A stretch of DNA of 47,088 nucleotides from Nostoc sp. TH1S01 (GTDB taxonomy: Bacteria > Cyanobacteriota > Cyanobacteriia > Cyanobacteriales > Nostocaceae): contig JAGKSW010000102.1 in NCBI GenBank assembly GCA_018993265.1, positions 1-47,088 on the forward strand, in the 5' to 3' direction. The notes beneath the pieces were generated by a model, which saw only the letters and a program-made list of their open reading frames with translations, was not told where the DNA came from and did no database searches. Below, in pieces: positions 27,349 to 34,900 of the stretch (its first letter is position 1; every line of letters starts with the position of its first letter). The position numbers were made by a program, and so were the translations under genes.

Positions 27349-28599
27349 ATGAGTGCAGAAATTATTTGTGTTGGGACTGAATTACTGTTAGGCGATATCC
27401 TCAACAGTAATTCTCAATTTCTCGCCCAACAATTAGCGAAACTAGGAATTCCTCATTATTATCAAACAGTGGTGGGGGATAATGTCGAAAGATTAAAGCA
27501 AGTTATCGAAATTGCTATTTCTAGAGCGAATATTTTAATTTTTACTGGTGGTCTAGGCCCAACACCAGATGATTTAACTTGTGAAACCATTGCCGATTTT
27601 TTTGGTGCGCCTTTGATAGAACGCCCAGAAATTATCGAAGATATTACTCAAAAATTTGCTCAACGCGATCGCGTGATGACTCCCACCAACCGCAAGCAAG
27701 CGTTAATTCCCCAAGGCGCTGAAGTTTTACCCAATCCTACAGGAACTGCACCAGGGATCATTTGGCAACCGCGTCCGGAAATTACGATTTTTACCTTCCC
27801 AGGTGTTCCTAGTGAAATGCACAGGATGTGGTACGAGACAGCAGTACCATTTCTGCAAAGCCAAGGCTGGGGTAAGGAAATTATTTACAGCCGGAGTTTA
27901 AGATTTTGGGGTATTGGTGAGTCTGCTTTAGCGGAAAAAGTGTCTTCTTATTTCAACTTACCCAACCCGACAGTTGCACCTTACGCGGGAAAAGGAGAGG
28001 TAAGACTGCGAATTTCCGCCAAAGCAGCATCAGAAGCAGCCGCAGAAGAATTGATTGCACCTATTGAACAACAACTGAAAGAAATTGCTGGGTTCGATTG
28101 TTATGGTGCTGATGATGATACTTTAGCTTCTGTGGTGGGTGAGTTGTTGCGTTCAGCAAGCGAAACGGTGTCCGTGGCAGAATCATGTACTGGTGGTGGA
28201 CTGGGGCAAATGTTCACAGAAGTTGCTGGTAGTTCTGATTATTTTTGGGGTGGAGTAATTTCTTACGACAACTCGGCTAAAGTGCGGCTATTGGGGGTAA
28301 ACCCAGAAGATTTAGAGCAATTTGGGGCTGTTAGCGGCATAGTAGCTGAACAAATGGCAGTTGGGGTAAAAAACCGCCTTGCAACTACTTGGGGATTAAG
28401 TATTACTGGGATTGCTGGCCCTGGTGGCGGAACCCAGACAAAGCCTGTAGGTTTGGTTTACATCGGTTTAGCTGGGCCAAATAACGAAGTGAAAAGTTTT
28501 GAATATCGTTTTGGGACAATGCGCGATCGCACCTTTATTCGTCATTTAAGCGCGTGTACAGCACTTGATTTACTGCGTCGGCGGTTGTTGACGAGGTAG
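27349..28599 (+). CDS. cinA: CinA-like protein (nicotinamide-nucleotide amidase type)
   Basis: A 416-residue two-domain protein. The N-terminal MoCF-type domain (about 1-170) starts SAEIICVGTELLLGDILNSN and contains FTGGLGPTPDDLTCETIADF; in related proteins it acts as an ADP-ribose pyrophosphatase (COG1058). The C-terminal domain (about 255-415) has SVAESCTGGGLGQMFTEVAG, ISYDNSAKVRLLGV and TGIAGPGGGTQTKPVGLVYI, the PncC amidase pattern that converts nicotinamide mononucleotide to nicotinate mononucleotide. Together they recycle pyridine nucleotides; the old name competence-damage protein should not be read as function. Start ATG at 27349. No recA follows, unlike in some bacteria. Confidence 0.93.
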   Translation: MSAEIICVGTELLLGDILNSNSQFLAQQLAKLGIPHYYQTVVGDNVERLKQVIEIAISRANILIFTGGLGPTPDDLTCETIADFFGAPLIERPEIIEDITQKFAQRDRVMTPTNRKQALIPQGAEVLPNPTGTAPGIIWQPRPEITIFTFPGVPSEMHRMWYETAVPFLQSQGWGKEIIYSRSLRFWGIGESALAEKVSSYFNLPNPTVAPYAGKGEVRLRISAKAASEAAAEELIAPIEQQLKEIAGFDCYGADDDTLASVVGELLRSASETVSVAESCTGGGLGQMFTEVAGSSDYFWGGVISYDNSAKVRLLGVNPEDLEQFGAVSGIVAEQMAVGVKNRLATTWGLSITGIAGPGGGTQTKPVGLVYIGLAGPNNEVKSFEYRFGTMRDRTFIRHLSACTALDLLRRRLLTR

Positions 28600-28879
28600 A
28601 AATTAGGGAGTGGGGAATAGGTAGTAGATTTGTTTATAGCTAATTTAGGATTTTTTATCTAAATGAGGTGCATTTCTCTAGTCCCTAACCTCTAGCTTCT
28701 CTCCGTATATGAACAAAATTCCTATCCTCCAACCAAATCAGTCTTACCTCACATCTTGCACCAATAAAAATTGATGTAATTTTATTACTCAGTAAAAAAC
28801 CAAAAGCCTTGATTTAGCGACAAGAGCCTATAAAAGTAAGGTATCTTTATCGCGCATCTTTTTACTTTACCTGTGGTTA
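28600..28879. other. Spacer and probable promoter of the cobalt transport operon
   Basis: No gene. AT-rich sequence before the riboswitch; a possible TATAAA lies at 28829-28834 with TTGATT at 28809-28814, but the 14-base spacing is short, so the promoter call is weak. A cinA terminator is not evident. Confidence 0.4.
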
Positions 28880-28993
28880 TACGTAGAGGTGCAAGATATG
28901 AGTTACCCCTTCTGAGGGGAAAGCCCGGTGTAAATCGGGCACTGTCCCGCAACTGTGAACCAAAATTGAGTGAGTCAGGATGCCCGCCGATAT
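28880..28993 (+). promoter_or_regulatory. Cobalamin (B12) riboswitch
   Basis: The sequence follows the adenosylcobalamin element in order: GAGGTGCAAG at the 5' side, GAGGGGAAAGCCCGGTG, then TCGGGCACTGTCCCGCAACTGT (the B12-box region; key bases 28936-28956), and GAGTCAGGATGCCCGCC at the 3' side. It lies 40 bases before the cbiM ATG, so ligand binding can hide the ribosome site (GAGGT at 29020-29024) or stop transcription. The regulated operon imports cobalt, the B12 metal, which fits feedback control. Confidence 0.93.
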
Positions 28994-29031
28994 AACTGAA
29001 TATATTTACATAAATCTGCGAGGTACAGATT

Positions 29032-29811
29032 ATGAACAGAAAAAAGCAGGCTTTAGCTAGTTTATGCCTGATGGCAGTAATTAGTTTTTATTTAGTAGTT
29101 GGTTTACCCAAACCTGCCTACGCTATGCACATTATGGAAGGTTTTTTACCAGTGCAGTGGGCAATTTTTTGGTGGGTTGTAGCATTACCATTTTTTCTGT
29201 TAGGGTTGCGGAGTTTGACGCGCATTACCCAAGCTAACCCCCAACTTAAATTATTACTAGGCTTGGCGGGTGCGTTTACTTTTGTACTTTCAGCCTTGAA
29301 AATCCCTTCGGTTACAGGTAGCTGTTCTCATCCTACTGGGACAGGGTTAGGTGCGGTGCTGTTTGGCCCCTTAACTATGTCGGTTTTGGGTAGCTTAGTA
29401 TTGTTATTTCAAGCTTTGTTATTAGCACATGGCGGCTTGACAACCCTGGGTGCAAATGCGTTTTCGATGGCGATCGCCGGGCCATTTGCCGCTTACTGGA
29501 TATATAATTTCACAATTAAGCTGGGTGGTAAAGAAAGAATCGCCATATTTCTCGCCGCCGCCATCTCAGATTTACTCACCTACATTATTACTTCTATCCA
29601 ACTCGCCCTAGCTTTTCCTGCACCTGTTGGTGGCTTCATTGCTTCATTCACCAAATTCGCCGGCATTTTTGCCTTAACTCAAGTCCCTCTCGCAATTAGT
29701 GAAGGATTGCTAACTGTATTAGTGTGGAATTGGTTGCAATCTTATAATCCTCAAGAATTAGAATTGCTGAAATTAATTAAACGGGAACCCCAAGGAAATG
29801 AATCAGTCTAA
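29032..29811 (+). CDS. cbiM: Cobalt ECF transporter substrate-specific component CbiM
   Basis: CbiM is the membrane S component that binds Co2+ in the CbiMNQO energy-coupling-factor transporter. The 259-residue protein has a signal peptide (about 1-31) ending PKPAYA, so that processing would expose the metal-binding N-terminus [17 protein letters not shown]. Met1-His2 of the mature form and a later His ([11 protein letters not shown]) are the known Co2+/Ni2+ ligands of this family. It has six or seven membrane helices, and the typical [20 protein letters not shown] and [20 protein letters not shown]. It is the first gene of the operon behind the B12 riboswitch and overlaps cbiN by 14 bases. 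The ribosome site is GAGGT, seven bases before ATG. Cobalt and not nickel is inferred from the riboswitch and cbiN. Confidence 0.95.
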   Translation: MNRKKQALASLCLMAVISFYLVVGLPKPAYAMHIMEGFLPVQWAIFWWVVALPFFLLGLRSLTRITQANPQLKLLLGLAGAFTFVLSALKIPSVTGSCSHPTGTGLGAVLFGPLTMSVLGSLVLLFQALLLAHGGLTTLGANAFSMAIAGPFAAYWIYNFTIKLGGKERIAIFLAAAISDLLTYIITSIQLALAFPAPVGGFIASFTKFAGIFALTQVPLAISEGLLTVLVWNWLQSYNPQELELLKLIKREPQGNESV

Positions 29812-30100
29812 AAAAGGGTTGAGTAATTGGTTATTAGTATTAGCTGTATTAGCTTTAGCCATTGCACCCTTAATCTTTGTCCGTGATGCAGAATTTGGCG
29901 GTGCTGATGGCAAAGCACAAGAAGCTATAAGTGAGATACAACCAGAATATAAACCTTGGTTCAAATCAATTTTTGAACCAGCTAGTGGCGAAATAGCAAG
30001 CTTATTATTTGCATCGCAAGCTGCTTTGGGTGCGGGAGTAATTGGTTATGCAATTGGCTTATATAAAGGACGTTCCCAACAACAAAAGCATGAAGAATGA
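29798..30100 (+). CDS. cbiN: Cobalt transport protein CbiN
   Basis: A 100-residue accessory component of the cobalt ECF transporter with two membrane helices (about 11-27 and 67-88). Between them is the usual extracytoplasmic loop: [20 protein letters not shown], then [20 protein letters not shown]. CbiN helps CbiM load Co2+ and is largely confined to cobalt, as opposed to nickel, systems, supporting the substrate call. The start overlaps the end of cbiM by 14 bases and its last bases overlap the cbiQ start (ATGA arrangement at 30097-30100), which indicates translational coupling. Confidence 0.95.
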   Translation: MNQSKKGLSNWLLVLAVLALAIAPLIFVRDAEFGGADGKAQEAISEIQPEYKPWFKSIFEPASGEIASLLFASQAALGAGVIGYAIGLYKGRSQQQKHEE

Positions 30101-30890
30101 GTTTGCAATTAGATACGTTAGCTTATACTAATCGGTTGCGAAAATTACCTCCAGAGCATAAACTAATTTTTGCATTTACTACTCTTGCTATTTCCCTTTC
30201 TAGCCATCCATTAGTGCAGATGTTGATAGCATTTTGGATGGGTGTTTGGATAATTGTTTATGCCAAAATTCCCGCTGCTATTTATTTTCGCTTGTTATCA
30301 TTTACTATAGTTTTTTTTTGACAAGTTTACCTGCTTTGATGGTAAATGGAGTGTTAATTCATGACTTGTCAAAAGTGCAATTAGATACGTTATATGGGCT
30401 AACTTTTGGACAATTCTATATTTATGTCAGTCATCATGGCAGCCTGCAAGCGTGGGCAATCTTCACCAGGGCTTTAGCCTCGGTTTCTTGCCTATATTTT
30501 CTCATGTTAACTGTTCCGTTTACAGAAATATTACAAACTTTGCGTTACTTGCGATTTCCGGTGCTGCTAACTGATTTGTTATTACTCATGTATCGGTTTA
30601 TTTTCATTCTGCTGAATACAGCTAATGAAATATGGACAGCACAAAATTCTCGCGGTGGCTATCGCACCTGGCGTAGTTGGATGAAAAGTTTAGCCATATT
30701 AATTGGACAACTTTTACAGCGCACTTTACAAAGATATAGTCAGTTTTCTCTGGGTTTAGAAGCGCGGGGTTTTGTTGGGGAATTTAAAGTTTGGCATCCT
30801 CGCCGCTATCATCCCCAAACCAGATATATCATCGAAGCAATTTGCGGCTGTATTGGTTTAATCGGATTGGAATTTTGGCGGAATGCATGA
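30097..30890 (+). pseudogene. cbiQ: Cobalt ECF transporter T component CbiQ, frameshifted at a T9 run
   Basis: CbiQ is the membrane coupling protein between CbiM and the ATPase. The frame from ATG 30097 gives 74 residues (LDTLAYTNRLRKLPPEHKLI, SFTIVFF) and then stops at TGA 30319-30321. The rest continues in another frame: LTSLPALMVNGVLIHDLSKV through the late coupling motif GLEARGFVGEFKVW to the stop at 30890. The break is exactly at nine T (30311-30319). Ten T, or a -1 slip, would rejoin both parts into 264 residues, a normal CbiQ length, with no other damage. Possible explanations: sequencing or assembly error in the homopolymer, a real mutation, transcriptional slippage or ribosomal frameshifting. 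The 3' end overlaps cbiO by eight bases, so the operon design is otherwise intact. Confidence 0.88.
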
Positions 30891-31719
30891 ATATTTATTA
30901 GAATTTGAGCAAGTATATTACACCTATTCCGGCGCACAGCAATCAGCTTTGAATGGACTTAACTTAAAAGTTCCATTGGGTAAAAAATGTGCGCTCATTG
31001 GTCAGAATGGTTGTGGGAAAACTACGTTATTTTTATTAGCTAATGGTTTATATAAACCTGATAAGGGTGTTGTGCGGTGGCGCGGAGAACCGTTAACTTA
31101 TCATCGTAATTATCTGGGGAAATTGCGTCAACAAGTCGGGCTAATCTTTCAAGATCCAGAACAGCAGTTAGTGGCTTCTACAGTTGAAGAAGATATATCC
31201 TATGGTTTGTGTAACTTAGGCTTGCCTGTGTCGGAAATTCAAGAACGAGTAGAAAAAATATTAGTAGAATTTGGGTTGACAGCTTTAGCAGAAAGACCAG
31301 TACATCATTTAAGTTTAGGACAAAAAAAGCGTGTTTCTATAGCAGATGTGATGGTATTGAATCCAGAATTATTATTGTTAGATGAACCGTCAGCTTATTT
31401 AGATGTGAAACATACGCGAAATTTGCTGAAAACTCTGCAAAAAATTCATCGAAATGGTACGACTTTAATGATGGCAACCCACGATTTAGATTTGGTGTAT
31501 CGTTGGGCAGATTGGGTTTTTGTCATGGATAAAGGACAATTGATAGTAGAAGGTGAACCGCAAGATGTCTTTAGTCAGCGTTCTTTATTAGAAGAATTAG
31601 AGTTAGGCGTACCGTTGATATATGAAATGTTATTTGATGGGTTATCGGGTGAGGATGAAGAAGTTAGAGAACGGGTGAGGCAAAGAATATTAAATTTATT
31701 TCATAATTTTGCATCGTGA
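30883..31719 (+). CDS. cbiO: Cobalt ECF transporter ATP-binding protein CbiO
   Basis: The ATPase of the CbiMNQO transporter. The 278-residue protein has Walker A GQNGCGKTT (40-48), Q-loop GLIFQDPEQQLVAST (86-100), signature LSLGQKKR (143-150), Walker B LLLLDEPSAYLD with catalytic E168, and the switch histidine in MMATHDLDL. The QDPEQQ in the Q-helix region is typical of ECF ATPases, which bind the T component CbiQ there. It starts eight bases inside the end of cbiQ. A single ATPase gene implies a homodimer, as in other CbiO systems. The sequence is complete and so argues that the transporter is, or recently was, functional despite the cbiQ break. Confidence 0.95.
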   Translation: MHEYLLEFEQVYYTYSGAQQSALNGLNLKVPLGKKCALIGQNGCGKTTLFLLANGLYKPDKGVVRWRGEPLTYHRNYLGKLRQQVGLIFQDPEQQLVASTVEEDISYGLCNLGLPVSEIQERVEKILVEFGLTALAERPVHHLSLGQKKRVSIADVMVLNPELLLLDEPSAYLDVKHTRNLLKTLQKIHRNGTTLMMATHDLDLVYRWADWVFVMDKGQLIVEGEPQDVFSQRSLLEELELGVPLIYEMLFDGLSGEDEEVRERVRQRILNLFHNFAS

Positions 31720-31734
31720 TCTGGTTTAGACTTG

Positions 31735-31972
31735 TCAATAACTTTTTTTTAACGAACCACAGAGACACAGAGAACGCAGAGAGAAGAAAAACTCCGCGTA
31801 ACTTTGCGTGGTGTTGCATATTTGCGGGATGAATTCAGACTTCTTGACAAAGCTGAAAGTCGATTCTTTGCGCCTTTGCGCGGCAGTCGCTTCAAGTCGG
31901 GAAACCCGCCCAACGCGCTGCCTTGCCTTTGCGCGAGACAAAATTCATCCCATTAATCACCAATGCCCAAAA
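31735..31972. repeat. Repeat-derived spacer after cbiO
   Basis: The gap is built from dispersed repeats: AACGAACCACAGAGACACAG followed by AGAACGCAGAG, then ACTCCGCGTAACTTTGCGTGG, then CTTTGCGCCTTTGCGCGG and a 28-base element (31889-31916) that recurs inside smc (13613-13640). It lies between convergent genes. No terminator other than these repeats is evident. Confidence 0.7.
31889..31916 (+). repeat. Intergenic copy of the element found inside smc
   Basis: This 28-base stretch (GCTTCAAGTCGGG followed by AAACCCGCCCAACGC) equals the reverse complement of 13613-13640 with two differences. In both places it sits next to CTTTGCGCC units, so the two are copies of one composite repeat. Confidence 0.85.
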
Positions 31973-34900
31973 TCAACGCTTCTCCTCAAGCACAATAGTA
32001 GACTCAGCAGAACGCCCAAATTCTTCAGGTGCGTATTGTAAATGTGCTTCTGCGCCAGGCCATGTATATGTACCGGGAGTTACTGAACGGACTAGATAAT
32101 GTAGGCTATAAACTCCTGGTTCGAGGTGGTCGGCGTAGGCGATAATGCGATCGCGGTAAATATTGCGATAACCAAGTTGCCAACTATCGGCTTTCGCTTG
32201 TAATGCGGCTGTCGCAGTCTGAAAACTTTGGTCTACGGCTTCAAATCCTGCTGGTAATGGGTCTTTAATGACTATATGGTCTACAGGATGGTCTGCGATT
32301 ATTTCTAAACCAATATCAAATACTTGTCCACTATCGACAGTTAAGGGTTTGTCTACAGCATACATCCCAGTTTTTTGCAGAACTTTTTCTTCTCCGACTT
32401 TGCTAATTTCTCTTGTTACCCGTAACCCATTAAATCTGCCTGGTTGGTTGCCTTGCAAGCGATAATTATAGGCAACTAAATAATGTAATTTGCCCCTACC
32501 TGATTTTTGCAATATCACATCATGGCGACCACGGGGTAATTTATCCATTGCAACAGTTAGCTGCAAGTTTGGATTTTTGTAACCATCAAAGCGATTTTCA
32601 CCTAATTTTTGACCAGCTAATTTAACTGTGGTGGCAAAGTTTGGTGGTGTAGGTTGGAGTTGACTATATTCTACTAATGCTGTTAAAGCTTGAGCATTAT
32701 CATAGTTAGTTTGCCATGTGCCATCGCGGCGTAAACCTAATAGACTTTGGAATAATTTATCGATGACTTCTGGTTTACTTTGTTTGGCAATAAATAATCT
32801 TAAAGCCTGTGCTTGGGCTGTGGTAGATGAATTCATCCATCCCCAACTTTGAGGTAAACTAATTACGGCGTTGCGTCCAGTTTCATAGATATTTTGTTGT
32901 AACTGGTTCAACATTTGTTGTGATTCATCTTGCCATTCTGGGAATTGCGATAAGTACCGCGCTAGTTTGATTTGGGTGACGATATCAAAGTTATTGCGTT
33001 GTTGGTAAATATCGCCTAAGAAACTATTGCTTTTATCACCTAATTCTGCTAAGGAGATTAAGGCGTTTAATTGCAGTTGATTTTTACAAATTTGTTGTTT
33101 ACAAAAATCATACTGTCCTGGGTTTGCTACTACCTTTTGCAGATAAGTTTTTAAGCGCGTTAGTGTTGCAGAATCGATAAAACCAGGAAATGCTTGATTA
33201 GCTTTTACTAAAGATTCTGCCGAGTATGCAGAAACCCAAGGGTCTGATTTTTCTTGTCCTGGATAAGCGGCAAAACCACCGTCAGCTATTTGTAGTTTTT
33301 GCAGTTGAGTAATGGCTTGATTTGCTTTTTGGCTAGGATTAAATTCAGCAAAGGATTGACTGTATTGTTTACCTAAAGTTTGCAGATTAGCAGCAATAAT
33401 TAATTGACTAGCGGCTGGTTCTGCGAAGGGTAAATCATCATCTTCTAGAACTTGTTTGGCTGGTGCTTTAATTTCAGGTATTAACGTACTCGCCAATTGA
33501 ATATCTAAACCGCCAGCTTCGGGGTAGATATTTTTATCAACATTCAGGGGAATTTTAACTTGCTTTTCTGTTACCCCAGCTTCTACAACTTGTTCGGTAA
33601 TTTCTAGCGGCTTCACTTCCAAGGGTAATTCAAAAGCATCGGCTGTATTATTTAGTTGGGTGGTGAACCTAACTTTACTTTCGCCAACGCCACCTGCAAT
33701 CATGGGGAAGCGATAAGCTTTGGTAGCTGGTTCGGCGTTGGTTTGCAAGGAAGTCGTGGTGGGGTTATTTTCCGCAAACTTGACTGTACCGCTAAGTTCG
33801 CCGTTAATTGAGAGGTTTCCGTTATTCCCGGTGGTGTTGGTGACGGATAAACCTGCGAAGATGCGATCGCCTGGACGGACAAACTGTGGCAAGATGGCAT
33901 TAGTGAGCAGTGGTTTGGTGGTGATAAATGTCGCATCAGCATTACCAAAGCGCAAGTTTCCATCAGTAGCAACAGCCATCACCCGCCATGTTGTGAAATC
34001 ATCAGGTAATTTAAAGGCTATCTGCGCCTTACCACTCGCATCAGCTACAACCGAACCGTTGTAGTAAGCTAAAGCTTGAAAATCTGTACGGACGCGGGTA
34101 TTTGCTGCACCGACAGAAAAACCACCGCCATAACCCCAGCCTTTGGGTTTCGCAATATCTTGGGGTTGTATCACCACATCAGGACGATTATCGCTGAACC
34201 GGGTAGATATTTGCTGTTCTGCGTAGACTGTATCTACCAAGTTTGGCGGACGATAACCAGATAGTTGTAACACCGCTTCATTCACCACCATGACAGTAAA
34301 TTGTCCTGGGGTGGGGTTATTTTGGTTGTCTTTGAGTTCTAATTGTATTGTTTGTTCTGCACCTGGTTCTAAAGATGCTTGCAAGGGTATCACTTGCACT
34401 TTTAAATATTTATCTTGCAAGTTGACTTTAAAAGGTGAGAAACCGATTTTTACAAGTTTATCTAAACTTCCTGGTTCGACTTGGTTAAGAGGTGCGCCTT
34501 GTCTAACTAATACAGCTTCAACTGCTGCATTGGGTAACATTTCTGGGGTGACTTGAAACTGAATTTGGGGTGCGCCTCCCTTAACTTTACTTACTTGTTG
34601 ATAAATTGGTTTGTCTTTAATTACCGCAAAATATAATTCGGCTTCGAGGTAGGGAGATTGAATTAAAGCTGTGGCAGTTTCCCCAGGATTATACCATTTT
34701 TTATCTAGTTTAACTTCTAGGCGATCGCGGTCTTCCGAACTCCAATAAACTGGGGTTTCTCCTGTTGCCCAAATTTGCAAATCTGTCGCCGTTAATTCCT
34801 CTTTTGTATCGCTAAAATTAGCCCTAATTCTGTATGAGCCTGATTCGGGTGGTGTTAAAGTTAATATCTGGGAAGTATCAGCAGAAGTAATATCTGTTTG

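Noticed and set aside
30234-30890. The 3' part of cbiQ as an independent gene starting at 30234
   Set aside because: Its first 28 residues (DGCLDNCLCQNSRCYLF) are the out-of-frame reading of real CbiQ sequence; conserved CbiQ content starts only after the T run.
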